A DNA stretch of 64,000 nucleotides from the NCBI RefSeq assembly GCF_900156205.1, contig NZ_FTNA01000013.1, positions 44,489 to 108,488 on the forward strand, read 5' to 3'. Below are positions 27,134 through 36,323 of this stretch, one piece after another. The notes under the pieces were generated by a model. That model ran no database searches. It was not told where the DNA came from and was given only the letters and a program-made list of their open reading frames with translations. The position numbers were made by a program, and so were the translations under genes. This DNA comes from Leptospira interrogans (GTDB lineage Bacteria; Spirochaetota; Leptospiria; Leptospirales; Leptospiraceae). Every line of letters begins with the position of its first letter. The stretch's first letter is position 1.

Positions 27134-29878
27134 ATGAGCGAAACCCAAAAAGAAAATCCTTATTCTTCCACGGTTCTTCTTCCGAAAACCGATTTCCCGA
27201 TGAAAGCAGATCTGGCCAAAAGAGAACCGGCTCAGATACAATCTTGGAAGTCCGGGCAAATTTTCCGTAAAATGAAAGAGCAAAGAAAGGGAAAAAAAGA
27301 ATTTGTTCTTCACGACGGTCCTCCGTATGCGAACGGAAATTTTCACCTTGGACACTCACTCAATAAGATCGTGAAAGATATTATCATTAAATCCAAGTCT
27401 TTAGCCGGTTTTTATGCAGACATGATTCCTGGTTGGGACTGTCACGGTCTTCCAATTGAAGTTCAGGTTTTAAAAAATTTAGGTAAGAAAGCGCGTGAAA
27501 CCGGACCAGAAGAACTGAGACGTCTTTGTAGAAATTATGCAGAAGAATTTGTAGGAAAACAAGGAGAGGATCTAAGTCGTTTTTTATGTTTTTGGGAAGA
27601 AGATAGAATTTATAAAACGATGTCTCCCGGCTTTGAGGCGAAAATCGTGGAAGTATTTGGTGAACTTTTTCAAAAAGGTTACGTTTATCGAGGTAAAAAG
27701 CCTGTCTATTGGTCGATCGATTTAGCTACCGCTCACGCGGAGGCGGAAATAGAATACTATCCTCACGTTTCTCCTTCTATCTACGTAAAGTTTCCGATTG
27801 TAGGAGAACAAAAAAAATTTTGTCTAATCTGGACTACAACTCCTTGGACACTTCCTGCAAATCTTGGAATTTGTTTTAACAGAAAAATTGAATATTCTTT
27901 TTTTAAAACAGAGTCAGGAGAGGAACTCATTCTTGCGGATGGTCTTGCGGAAAGTGTAACCTCTACGACTGGAGTTTCGCTTAACAAGGTAAAGTCGATT
28001 TCTTCTGATGAACTTTCCGTTCTTAAATTTCAACATCCTTTTATGGATCGTATCTCTATCTCTTTGTTTGGGGATCATGTAACTCTAGATGCTGGAACGG
28101 GTTGTGTCCATACTGCTCCCGGACATGGTCAAGATGACTACAAAGTAGGTTTGGCCGCTGGGTTGGAGCCGTTTTCTCCTGTGGACGATTACGGGAAATA
28201 TACGGACGAATTTCCTTTGATGCAGGGAAAGAAAGTTTTCGATGCAAATCCGGAAATCATTCAGCTTTTAAAAGACAAAGGTTTACTTCTGCATCACAGT
28301 GAGTTTGAACATTCTTATCCTCATAGTTGGAGAAGTAAAAAACCTTTAATTTTCCGCGCGACCCCTCAATGGTTTTTTAAAATGGATTTTAACGAGCTGC
28401 GCGAAAAATCACTTTCCGCGATAGACGGAGTTCAATGGATCCCTTCTTGGGGAATTACTCGGATTCGTTCTATGGTAGAAACAAGACCGGATTGGTGTTT
28501 GTCGCGTCAGAGAAATTGGGGAGTTCCGATTCCGGCGTTCACTTGTGAATCCTGTGGACAGACTCATATTGATGACGTTTCGATCCAATTCTTTACAAAG
28601 ATGGTAAGAGAAAAAGGAATCGAAATCTGGTATTCCGAAAAGGCAGCGGACCTTCTTCCCCCAGGAACCAAGTGTGGAAAATGTGGAAGCGACTCTTTCA
28701 AAAAAGGAAATGATATTTTAGATGTTTGGTTCGATTCGGGTGTTTCCAGCTTTGCAGTGTTAGGTGAACGTAAAGACGAACCTCCCGCCGATCTGTATTT
28801 CGAAGGTTCGGATCAACACAGAGGTTGGTTCCAGTCTTCTCTTTGGCCTTCTATGGCTCTTAGAGGAATTCCTCCATATAAGACAGTTTTGACTCACGGT
28901 TACGTCTTGGACGAAAAAGGTCATCCTATGTCTAAGTCTCTCGGAAACGGAATTGATCCTACTGCGGATGTAATTCAAATTTATGGAGCGGATATTCTTC
29001 GTTTATGGGTCAGTTCCTTAGATTTCAGAGATGATATTAAAGTGGGTAAAGAATCCTTAAAGATCGTTTCCGAGCAGTATCGTAAGATCCGAAATACATT
29101 TCGTTATCTTTTGGGAAATTTGGACGGTCATACTTCGGAACAAAATCTTCCTTTTGAAGAATTAGAAGAATTAGATTTATTTTATCTTTCTAAACTTTCT
29201 CAATTTGCGGAAGACGTGATTGCGAATTACGAAGCCTATCAATTCCATCAGATTTACCAGAAGTTGATTTTATTTTGTACAGTAACATTATCCCAGGATT
29301 ATTTTGATATGATTCGAGATAGAATGTACTGCGATGCTAGAAATTCCAAAACTAGAAAGTCATCTGCAACAGCACTTCAGTATATTCTGGAAACCTTATG
29401 TATTCTTACAGCGCCGATTCTCAGTTTTACCGCCGAAGAAGTATGGGTTTCCAATGGAAAAAAAGATTCTGTATTTTTACAGAATTTTCCAGATTTAAAA
29501 TTTTGGAAAAATCAAAACTTAGAAGAAAAGTTTGAATCTGTGCTACAAGTGAGAGAAGTTGTTCAGAAAGCTCTAGAAATTGCAAGACAAGAAAACAAGC
29601 TAGGTAAGTCTCTCGAAGCTGGTTTGGAAATTGTTTCTAAAAACGGAACTAACTTAACCAAAATTTTGCCAAAAGAAACATTAGAAATTCTTTTTGTAGT
29701 TTCCCAAGTTCACGAGAAGAATCCTGGTTTGGACGTTTTATCCTTTTATGAAAACGAAAAATTTTCCGTAAAAGTTTTAAAACCGGTTCAAGTAGAATGT
29801 CCCCGTTGTTGGAGACATACGGAAGATATTTCTAAGGAAGGAGATCTTTGTGGTCGTTGTAAGTCTGTTGTAGGTTAG
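27134..29878 (+). CDS. ileS: Isoleucyl-tRNA synthetase
   Basis: A 914-residue class I synthetase that charges tRNA-Ile in the cytoplasm. The HIGH motif appears as HLGH at 71-74 within [25 protein letters not shown] follows near 98, the editing domain has TTPWTLPAN near 235, DVWFDSG is near 535, and the KMSKS loop reads HPMSKSLGN near 597. A C-terminal zinc knuckle is intact (CPRCW and CGRC). These are features of bacterial-type IleS. The ATG lies 7 bases after the LRR lipoprotein stop. No terminator is obvious after the stop codon. Confidence 0.97.
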   Translation: MSETQKENPYSSTVLLPKTDFPMKADLAKREPAQIQSWKSGQIFRKMKEQRKGKKEFVLHDGPPYANGNFHLGHSLNKIVKDIIIKSKSLAGFYADMIPGWDCHGLPIEVQVLKNLGKKARETGPEELRRLCRNYAEEFVGKQGEDLSRFLCFWEEDRIYKTMSPGFEAKIVEVFGELFQKGYVYRGKKPVYWSIDLATAHAEAEIEYYPHVSPSIYVKFPIVGEQKKFCLIWTTTPWTLPANLGICFNRKIEYSFFKTESGEELILADGLAESVTSTTGVSLNKVKSISSDELSVLKFQHPFMDRISISLFGDHVTLDAGTGCVHTAPGHGQDDYKVGLAAGLEPFSPVDDYGKYTDEFPLMQGKKVFDANPEIIQLLKDKGLLLHHSEFEHSYPHSWRSKKPLIFRATPQWFFKMDFNELREKSLSAIDGVQWIPSWGITRIRSMVETRPDWCLSRQRNWGVPIPAFTCESCGQTHIDDVSIQFFTKMVREKGIEIWYSEKAADLLPPGTKCGKCGSDSFKKGNDILDVWFDSGVSSFAVLGERKDEPPADLYFEGSDQHRGWFQSSLWPSMALRGIPPYKTVLTHGYVLDEKGHPMSKSLGNGIDPTADVIQIYGADILRLWVSSLDFRDDIKVGKESLKIVSEQYRKIRNTFRYLLGNLDGHTSEQNLPFEELEELDLFYLSKLSQFAEDVIANYEAYQFHQIYQKLILFCTVTLSQDYFDMIRDRMYCDARNSKTRKSSATALQYILETLCILTAPILSFTAEEVWVSNGKKDSVFLQNFPDLKFWKNQNLEEKFESVLQVREVVQKALEIARQENKLGKSLEAGLEIVSKNGTNLTKILPKETLEILFVVSQVHEKNPGLDVLSFYENEKFSVKVLKPVQVECPRCWRHTEDISKEGDLCGRCKSVVG

Positions 29879-30254
29879 CTTGAATATTGAATTTCAGCGC
29901 ATTTAGAAGATTGAGGATAACAGTGTGGCAAAACCCTTTCTTTGAAGAATAAAAGTGGTTGAAGTTACGCGTTTAAATACATTAAGATTATATTATATTT
30001 CGTAAGATATGAATTAATTTGTAATTCTGTCTTTTGAACACGTCTTAAATTCTAATTGTGGGAACTCACACAAAATTCGGCTTATCTGTAAAATGATGTG
30101 GGAACTCTCACAAATCATGATTTTACGAACCAATTCTAAAATCATACTTTTAAAAAATTTTTTCTTAGACCGAACTCACGTTGAATGAGCTAGATTTAGA
30201 TTCTAAAAAAAGTTTTACAAAGAGTTTAAAAAATCCGATGTCGTTTAACAAAAA
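29879..30254. repeat. Intergenic DNA with partial M2 element
   Basis: No gene. The stretch 30055-30184 matches the right 130 bases of the M2 copy at 20461-20669: two TGTGGGAACTC modules, GATTTTACGAACCA, and the terminus TAGACCGAACTCACGTTGAA. The left terminus is missing or unrecognisable. Confidence 0.55.
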
Positions 30255-30995
30255 TCAACCACCTGGACGGTCGTTTTCGTCCGTAAGTCTACGGATTTCG
30301 TTTCTTTTTCTAGGTTTAAACTTATATTGATCCAATTGTTCCGAATTAAAAATTACCCATTTCCGATTTGGAATATTTCGAACCGTTTGGAATTGTACAG
30401 TTCCGTTGTCTGCTATCTCAGTTCCATCGGATATGTGAGAGAGACTGATTGCTTTTATATCGGTCCAGAGTGCAAAATCCAATCCAACTGATTTATCTAC
30501 GATTTCTCTTTTGATTTTACCAAAGACTAAGTTGATCTTGTCTTTTTCTCCCCAAATGAGAGCGGTGGTTCTTTCTTCTAAGGATATGACAGATTGAATG
30601 TCATCGTATTTTGAAATTAATACGAGTATTTTATTTTCCGGTAGAGATTTTAAAACATAAGGTAGATCTCTTGAGATGTTTTCTAATTCTCCGTCTGAAA
30701 ACGTGTAATCCGTAAAAAAACCAAGTGAGGATTTTTTAATATACTTTAAGTTTCCTAAAAGATCTTTCCATTGCTCGGGAGTGAGTTGCGTAGGATGGGT
30801 AAAAGGCCCAGGTGCGATTAGGGTTTCGAACAATTCCACTTTGGAAGGTGAAATGTGAAAGTAAGCTACCTCTTCGGAGTTATAAATTAGATTTCGATTG
30901 GTTGGCCAAAAGTAAAAATCCCTTTCTTGAACCCAAGAACACTGAACGAACCAAAAAATAAAAATTAAAAAGGAAAATTTAAATGTATGTTTCAT
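30255..30995 (-). CDS. Putative lipoprotein of unknown function
   Basis: A 246-residue protein with a signal segment (FKFSFLIFIFWFVQC) ending at Cys19 in FVQC, a possible spirochaetal lipobox. The mature part has mixed strands and helices with no recognised domain; the C-terminus is basic and polar (KFKPRKRNEIRRLTDEND). Its ATG overlaps the stop of the upstream STAS gene (ATGA), so the two are translationally coupled. That links it to partner-switching signalling or to a membrane process controlled by it, as an inference from position only. Confidence 0.7.
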   Translation of the reverse strand: MKHTFKFSFLIFIFWFVQCSWVQERDFYFWPTNRNLIYNSEEVAYFHISPSKVELFETLIAPGPFTHPTQLTPEQWKDLLGNLKYIKKSSLGFFTDYTFSDGELENISRDLPYVLKSLPENKILVLISKYDDIQSVISLEERTTALIWGEKDKINLVFGKIKREIVDKSVGLDFALWTDIKAISLSHISDGTEIADNGTVQFQTVRNIPNRKWVIFNSEQLDQYKFKPRKRNEIRRLTDENDRPGG

Positions 30996-31363
30996 TTGGA
31001 ATTTTGATCTACAAACTCTTGAAAAATAGGATATTTACTTAGAAACTCTTCGCTAGTATAAAGGTTCACGATTTTATCTAAACCGGATAACCGAAACACC
31101 GAATTTAGGGACTTGTTCAGACCAAAAATGTTTACGATTCCGTTTTTTTCACGGACTTGATTTCTTACTTTAATAATGATACCAATCCCTGAGGAGTCTA
31201 TGAATTTAACCTTTCCTAAAAAAAAGCTGATGATTTCGGGGTTTCCGGTTTTCATAGATTCTTCAAATTCAGAATGAAAATCCCTAGAGTTATCCATGAG
31301 AATATCTTCAAGAACCGTAAGAACGATATGATTCTCTCGTATCTCGCTTCGGATTAGCATCAG
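30992..31363 (-). CDS. STAS-domain protein (anti-sigma-factor antagonist type)
   Basis: A 123-residue single STAS domain, starting at the ATG at 31363. A TTG at 31396 would add eleven residues, but its TTGACA looks more like a promoter -35 element. The conserved loop KFIDSSGIGIII has the Asp-Ser-Ser pattern, with Ser56 or Ser57 the expected target of an anti-sigma kinase. Proteins of this kind (SpoIIAA/RsbV type) bind anti-sigma factors when unphosphorylated. No kinase or phosphatase partner is beside it; the only coupled gene is the lipoprotein that follows. It diverges from the large unknown gene at 31473. Confidence 0.85.
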   Translation of the reverse strand: MMLIRSEIRENHIVLTVLEDILMDNSRDFHSEFEESMKTGNPEIISFFLGKVKFIDSSGIGIIIKVRNQVREKNGIVNIFGLNKSLNSVFRLSGLDKIVNLYTSEEFLSKYPIFQEFVDQNSK

Positions 31364-31410
<47 letters not shown>

Positions 31411-31411
31411 T

Positions 31412-31442
<31 letters not shown>

Positions 31443-31472
31443 TAAATTTGAACTAAGACGCAAGGATTGAAT

Positions 31473-33311
31473 ATGGCAGAGTTTGATAAAACAAAACGTT
31501 CTATCGGTGTTAATAATCTGGATGATAAAGCCAGAAAAGAAATGTTTAATAAATTCCAATCTGCCGGTGGAAAAGTAGTTAGCGAAAAGGATCCAAAAAA
31601 AGAAGAGTCTGCGTCCGGTAGACAACCTAACATTCGACAAGGTCAGAGGAGTCAAGCCGGTGGAAAAGGTACTGGATCTACTCGTTCTGGCGCCTCTTCT
31701 GCAAGAGGTGGATCGGTTTCCAAAGGTCCAAATCCCAAAGACAGAAAGGCGATCGAAGACGAAATGGGAAACTTTATCAATCGTCTTTCTGTTCGATTGA
31801 AATGTTGGATGGGCAGAGTTACAGGATTTTCTTCTTCCGATTTATTACCTTCCTTTTTATCCGAGTTTAATCTTTCCGGTAAAAAATCCCTTTTAGAATT
31901 GAACTTTGTAGGAAACGATATACTTGGAAATCCTGCTTATGCTGGTAAAATTGCTAAAGAACTAGACGCTCAAAATCCGATTTATATCGAACTTTTAGGA
32001 AGAATGCATAAGATTTACGACAATGAGGAAGTAAATCAAATAATAGAACCGCATAACGCGGCTCCGGACTTGCCCGTTGCAATTTCTAGAGTCAAAGATC
32101 CGTTGTATTCCATTTTTAGAAAATTATACTATGTTTATCCGTTTCAGGGGAGTTACGTTAAGGCCATTAATCTAGGATACTCTGCTCTGGAAAAATTAGA
32201 AGGAAAACCTACCACCATTTACAATACTAAGAAAAAACGTGCTCTTCAAGAGTTCGATTATCTATTTGGAACTCTATTCGAAAAATTTTATCTTGTGGTT
32301 CTTAGAAACGAAAATAAAAATATTCCTCTCTTAAGTAATTCGATGGAAGCAGTCCTGGGAATTCTTCCCGAAGAAAAACCGGGTCATAGACAACAAGGAG
32401 AAGAATTAGATGAAATTTCTGGCGGTGCGGTTCCCGAAGAAAATGCTCCCGTAGAAGAAAAAAAAGAGGAAAACAATCCGGAAGATTCTCTCAGTAAAGA
32501 ACTCAAATACGGTTTGAAATTGATGAGAACGCTCCCTCTCGACCAACTTCGTAAAAAACATGATCCAAGAGGGGAATACGAAGTAATTCCTTCCGCAGAT
32601 AAGGCGTTTTTAACCTGGCTCTTTTTTAAGGAATTCGACACCGAATATTCTTTTGTGATGACCACTAAAAAGATAGATATAAAACCTACGATCGTAAACG
32701 GAGCCAAGGTGGATTATAGAGAGAAAATGATCGATCACTACGAAACTACCAGAGCTTCTATCGAACAGTTTCGAATTTATGATCAATATTATAAAGAACT
32801 AAAGAATCATCTTAAAAATCCAGGGGCCAATTATATCGAGGCTTCTAAAAAAACTACCGCCTTAGAAACAAAAAGAAGTCAGCAATCTAGAAATGTTCGA
32901 GTTACCGTTAAGGAATTTGTAGAAAAGACTGCGGAAATTTTGGAAAAACTCATCGCGGATATGAAATCCAAAAAAGAAATCGTAACCAACATGGAAGATA
33001 TTATAACCTTAGATATGATGGAATCTAAAAGAAGGTTGAATAAAAAACCGATCAAACAGTGTATTATGGAATCGTATTGTTTTGCAATTGCGTTTGCTGG
33101 CCGTCTTGAAAACGGAGACTTGTTTGGAGGTGTGACTGAACTTTCTCCGGAGGAAATGGAAAAGGAATTTGGAATCAAAACGGAGCAACCTTCTTCCGGA
33201 GAACCGGACTTAGGAGTTCCTGCAGCTGGGGATGGAGCCGAGTCGATGGGAATTCCAGAAAAAATGGATTCGGACTCTCTAGGTATTGACCCTTCTATTT
33301 TAGACGATTAA
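31473..33311 (+). CDS. Large spirochaetal protein of unknown function
   Basis: A 612-residue soluble protein. The ATG at 31473 has AAGGA eight bases upstream; a TTG two codons earlier is less likely. Residues about 35-90 are Gly/Ser/Arg/Lys-rich and probably disordered (GGKGTGSTRSGASSARGG). Residues 95-290 and 340-540 look globular and helical, separated by an acidic linker rich in Glu and Pro near 295-335. The C-terminus is acidic, ending SLGIDPSILDD. There is no signal peptide or membrane segment. I do not recognise a family; the shape suggests a cytoplasmic scaffold. It is followed after 15 bases by a nitrilase-fold gene, probably in the same transcript. Confidence 0.75.
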   Translation: MAEFDKTKRSIGVNNLDDKARKEMFNKFQSAGGKVVSEKDPKKEESASGRQPNIRQGQRSQAGGKGTGSTRSGASSARGGSVSKGPNPKDRKAIEDEMGNFINRLSVRLKCWMGRVTGFSSSDLLPSFLSEFNLSGKKSLLELNFVGNDILGNPAYAGKIAKELDAQNPIYIELLGRMHKIYDNEEVNQIIEPHNAAPDLPVAISRVKDPLYSIFRKLYYVYPFQGSYVKAINLGYSALEKLEGKPTTIYNTKKKRALQEFDYLFGTLFEKFYLVVLRNENKNIPLLSNSMEAVLGILPEEKPGHRQQGEELDEISGGAVPEENAPVEEKKEENNPEDSLSKELKYGLKLMRTLPLDQLRKKHDPRGEYEVIPSADKAFLTWLFFKEFDTEYSFVMTTKKIDIKPTIVNGAKVDYREKMIDHYETTRASIEQFRIYDQYYKELKNHLKNPGANYIEASKKTTALETKRSQQSRNVRVTVKEFVEKTAEILEKLIADMKSKKEIVTNMEDIITLDMMESKRRLNKKPIKQCIMESYCFAIAFAGRLENGDLFGGVTELSPEEMEKEFGIKTEQPSSGEPDLGVPAAGDGAESMGIPEKMDSDSLGIDPSILDD

Positions 33312-33326
33312 AAGGCGAATTTTATT

Positions 33327-34046
33327 TTGGCATCTGCAAAGGTTACACTTTTTCAAAAACACATCAACCGTCCTGTTTCGAACGAACAGAAATCCAAACT
33401 TTCCAAGGAAAAATCGGACTTTTTACTTTTACCGGAATTTTTTCCGTTTTACGATTTATATTCTTCTCCGGAAAATCTTTCTGATAAATCCAAGATTCTG
33501 TCCGACGAACTATTGCAAATTTCTGAATATTATAAAGGTATAATTATCGGCGGTTCGATGTTTAGGAAAGATTCTTCCGGAGTATTGAGGATCGGCGTTC
33601 CGATTGTTCAAGACTTAATGGTCGTAGACTGGTATGATAAACGGGAACTTTTTCCGGAAGAAAATTCTGCTTCTGCTGGAGATTCAGAAACGATTTTTAT
33701 TATGGGAGGTTTTCGTTTTGGGATCGTGGCTGGAAAAGAAATTCAAAATCCACAACGTTTAAAAGAATTAAAGTCCCAAAACGTGAATCTTCTATTTCAC
33801 GTCGATTTTACTTTAGAATCCGATTCCACTCACGCTCAGGACTTGGAACGTTATGCTAAACTTTCTTCCGAATACGATATTTTTATCGCTAGAATTGGCG
33901 GAGTGGGTTCGGCTCTCGGTCGTAATTGTGTTGGTAGAAGTCTTTTGTCTACTTCTTCCGGTATTAATTGGAAGGTGGCCGAATCCGAAAAAGACAAAGA
34001 AGTTATCAAAACTGTAATGATTAACGGTGTGAATGGTTTATTTTGA
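33327..34046 (+). CDS. Nitrilase-superfamily fold protein lacking the catalytic Cys
   Basis: A 239-residue protein starting at TTG, with AAGG about ten bases upstream. The nitrilase superfamily uses a Glu-Lys-Cys triad. Here FLLLPEFFP carries the Glu (37), and DKRELFPEE carries the Lys (105) in the place of the usual KRHLFP. The nucleophile elbow GxxICYDxxFPE reads GIVAGKEIQNPQ (132-143), so Cys is replaced by Gly136. The rest of the fold is kept (NLLFHVDF, then IARIGGVG and GRSLLSTSSGINW). It is therefore probably not an amidase; binding or scaffolding is more likely. It is coupled to the unknown gene before it and overlaps the start of the next gene. Confidence 0.7.
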   Translation: MASAKVTLFQKHINRPVSNEQKSKLSKEKSDFLLLPEFFPFYDLYSSPENLSDKSKILSDELLQISEYYKGIIIGGSMFRKDSSGVLRIGVPIVQDLMVVDWYDKRELFPEENSASAGDSETIFIMGGFRFGIVAGKEIQNPQRLKELKSQNVNLLFHVDFTLESDSTHAQDLERYAKLSSEYDIFIARIGGVGSALGRNCVGRSLLSTSSGINWKVAESEKDKEVIKTVMINGVNGLF

Positions 34047-34513
34047 CCTTGAATCGATTCTTACCATTTTTTACTTTTATAATTATATTTCAATTTTGTA
34101 ATATAAGCATGTCTCAAAAAGATCAGGTTATAGTTGAAAATTCCGTGTCCTTTTTTGAGGACGAGCAGAATAAGAACTTGATCCGATTTAAAATAAAAGT
34201 CACGAATCAAAGTCGAAATCCAATTCCAGATTTAGGTGTTGAAAACAGATCCAAGTTCATAAAATTTTATTTTAATGGGAAGGAAAACTATCCTTTAAAT
34301 CTTTATAACGGTTTAGAAAAAATAGACGGTCCAAAGACGATTCCTTCTGGTTCTTCGCAAGAATTTCAGTGGCATGAAAGTCTTGTTTATTACTTGGATC
34401 GTAACGTATTTCTACATGAGGACGAATTTACGGTTCAATGGGAATATAGAAAAATAAAATCGAAGATTCTGCAAGTGAATGTGAGGAATCGAACCGTTAC
34501 AACTTTAGAGTAA
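34043..34513 (+). CDS. Putative exported protein or lipoprotein
   Basis: A 156-residue protein starting at TTG (34043) and overlapping the preceding stop by four bases; a second TTG two codons later is possible. Residues 6-19 are hydrophobic and end IIFQFCNISMS, which could be a lipobox at Cys19 or a signal peptide cut. The mature part reads as an Ig-like or arrestin-like strand protein (FKIKVTNQSRNPIPDLGVEN, then EFTVQWEYRKIKSKILQVNV). Family unknown. Translational overlap places it in the unit begun at 31473. Confidence 0.65.
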   Translation: MTLNRFLPFFTFIIIFQFCNISMSQKDQVIVENSVSFFEDEQNKNLIRFKIKVTNQSRNPIPDLGVENRSKFIKFYFNGKENYPLNLYNGLEKIDGPKTIPSGSSQEFQWHESLVYYLDRNVFLHEDEFTVQWEYRKIKSKILQVNVRNRTVTTLE

Positions 34514-34627
34514 TATTGGATACAATTTGTATTTCAGTAATTCTCGAAAAAAATAGAATTTTAATCCGAAAAGATTTATCAAAATTCCAAATCCTTTTTA
34601 AAGTTGTTTCGTAAAGAAATTTAAATT

Positions 34628-34893
34628 CAAGAAATCAAACTATTGAGAACAGATTTCGAGTCTGACTTTACAAATGGAGTTTTAGAGCTCGAAAACGTTT
34701 CCGGATCAGAATCTTTTCAAATCGCAAAGGATCTTTCCAGAAAATTTACTTGCAAGTTAGGCATTTGTTTTTTAGATATTTTGCATGTAGTCTGGCGATT
34801 TTTTTTAAAGTCAAAGAATTTTATTCTTTAGACATAAAACAGATCGCGCTAGCAAAAGCAGTTGGGTTGAAGGTAATAAAACCTTTGGCATAG
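34628..34893 (+). pseudogene. PIN-domain (VapC-like) toxin remnant, frameshifted
   Basis: The C-terminal half of a PIN-domain protein. The first part, in the frame of 34643, reads LRTDFESDFTNGVLELENV, an IAKDLSRKFTCKLG stretch, and LDILHV, matching the usual LDxLHVA motif. The frame then breaks at a run of eight T (34799-34806). In the next frame the sequence continues EFYSLDIKQIALAKAVGLKV to a TAG at 34891, matching the TFDxRQxxLAxAxGL end of the family. The N-terminal half, with the first catalytic Asp, is missing, as is any antitoxin. It is a dead toxin-antitoxin relic. Confidence 0.75.
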
Positions 34894-35207
34894 CATTTTT
34901 ATCAAAAAATTTAAGTGGTAGTTCCCACATTTTAGAAGTTTCACTGTAAAATCACGATTTGTGGTAGTTCCCACGTTTTAGAAGTTTCACTGTAAAATCA
35001 CGTTTTGTGGTAGTTCCCACGTTTTAGAAGTTTCACTGTAAAATCACGTTTTGTGGTAGTTCCCACATTTTAGAAGTTTCACTGTAAAATCACGTTTTGT
35101 GGTAGTTCCCACATTTATTTTTTTACGAAAAAATTGACCTATGGTAAAACGGATTTCTTACGTCCTGCACACGTTATGATTTTATTATGTAGATTGCTCT
35201 TAAAAAA
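34894..35207. repeat. Intergenic M2-type region holding a tandem array
   Basis: No gene. Apart from the 46-base array (34915-35112) the stretch has the tail ATTTTTTTACGAAAAAATTG and AAACGGATTTCTTACG, shared with 20975-21035, and ends in a decayed M2 terminus CTGCACACGTTATG near 35164. The array therefore sits inside an M2 element. Confidence 0.6.
34915..35112. repeat. 46-base tandem repeat (VNTR), 4 full copies plus 14 bases
   Basis: Units begin with GTGGTAGTTCCCAC at 34915, 34961, 35007, 35053 and 35099, exactly 46 bases apart; the fifth is cut after 14 bases. The units are nearly identical (A/G changes after CCCAC and one T/A change), including the 32 bases between the GTGGTAGTTCCCAC parts, so this is a tandem repeat and not a CRISPR array. 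Several Leptospira strain-typing VNTR loci have a 46-base period; I cannot say which, if any, this is. Confidence 0.95.
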
Positions 35208-36170
35208 CTACTGAGAAATCTTTTCGTTTATCCCAATTTTTTTCAAAATCAAAGTTTCTAGATCAGTCAATTTTTGTTTTCTTACTTCTTCTAATGGAGT
35301 TCTTCCTTGTATGTCCGCAATGTTTGGATCGGCTCCGAGTTCGAGTAATTTTTCGGATAGGGAGATTCTCTTTTTTAGTATGGACTTCAATAGAGGAGTG
35401 ATCCCTTCCGCATTTCTATGATTTAAATTTGTCCCACTTTTTACTAGAAGTTCCGGGATTCTTGGGTCTATATTGGATTCTTCTGAAAGAAAATGAAGAG
35501 CGTTGTCTACCCCCACTTGGATTTGTTTACCGTCTTGATTTTTTTCATGAAGACGACTTGTGTAATCCGGTTTTGCGTTATTTTTCAAAAGAAATTCTAC
35601 GATTGCAAAATTAGCCGTGGAGGAACCTGCTCCGCATGCAAGAAAGAGCGGGAATTCTTCCGGGTTTCCTTTGTCAAAGTTTACGTCTGCGTGATTGTCT
35701 ACTAAAAACTGTACCAATACTAGATTTCCACGACGTATAGCCACGTTTAAAATCGATACGGAAATGGTCTTGTTATCGCTGATTTTAGAAATGTATTCTA
35801 ACTTGGCTCCGGATTCAATCAATCGTTTAGGAACAGCGAGATCATCTATATCTAAAACTTTTACGTCTAAAAGTCCAGATAAACTTTCCATCAATACTGA
35901 ATTTCCATCCTTATCTTGAGCGTTTACGTTTGCACCGGCGCGGATGAGAACTTCGGCGACTTCTGGTCTATGATCTGCAAGCATCAAAGCGGTTTTTCCC
36001 CTGGAATCGGTTGCGTCTACAGATGCTCCCGCTTGGATTAAAAGTTGGGTTTTTTTAGGATCTCCCTCTTGAACGGATCTTAAAAATTCGTTGTCCAAAA
36101 TCGGATCAGCCAATAGAAAAAACGGAACCATTAAAAAAAAATAGGGAATGTTATGAATTTTGGAAATCAT
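35208..36170 (-). CDS. Secreted ankyrin-repeat protein
   Basis: A 320-residue protein from the ATG at 36170; a TTG seven codons upstream is also open. A signal peptide covers the first 22 residues (IPYFFLMVPFFLLADPIL). At least seven ankyrin units follow with typical turns (DSRGKTALMLADHRPEVAEV, RAGANVNAQDKDGNSVLM, ELGADPNIADIQGRTPLEEV). Nearly the whole mature protein is repeats, so a protein-binding role in the periplasm or outside is likely. It stands alone, divergent from the amidase. Confidence 0.87.
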   Translation of the reverse strand: MISKIHNIPYFFLMVPFFLLADPILDNEFLRSVQEGDPKKTQLLIQAGASVDATDSRGKTALMLADHRPEVAEVLIRAGANVNAQDKDGNSVLMESLSGLLDVKVLDIDDLAVPKRLIESGAKLEYISKISDNKTISVSILNVAIRRGNLVLVQFLVDNHADVNFDKGNPEEFPLFLACGAGSSTANFAIVEFLLKNNAKPDYTSRLHEKNQDGKQIQVGVDNALHFLSEESNIDPRIPELLVKSGTNLNHRNAEGITPLLKSILKKRISLSEKLLELGADPNIADIQGRTPLEEVRKQKLTDLETLILKKIGINEKISQ

Positions 36171-36323
36171 CGTAAGATACTCGTGTAACAATTAAAATCG
36201 AATTTTTTGCGACGTGTATATCCACATTTTGGGAACTTCTTTTTTACAGGAATCTTAAAAACTTCCTTTTTATCTTGACCCTCTTTTCTTTTTGAGGTTC
36301 CTAAATTGTATTCGGAGTCTCCT

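Noticed and set aside
34915..35112. CRISPR array
   Set aside because: The sequences between the GTGGTAGTTCCCAC parts are nearly identical, not unique spacers, and no cas gene is near; it is a simple 46-base tandem repeat.
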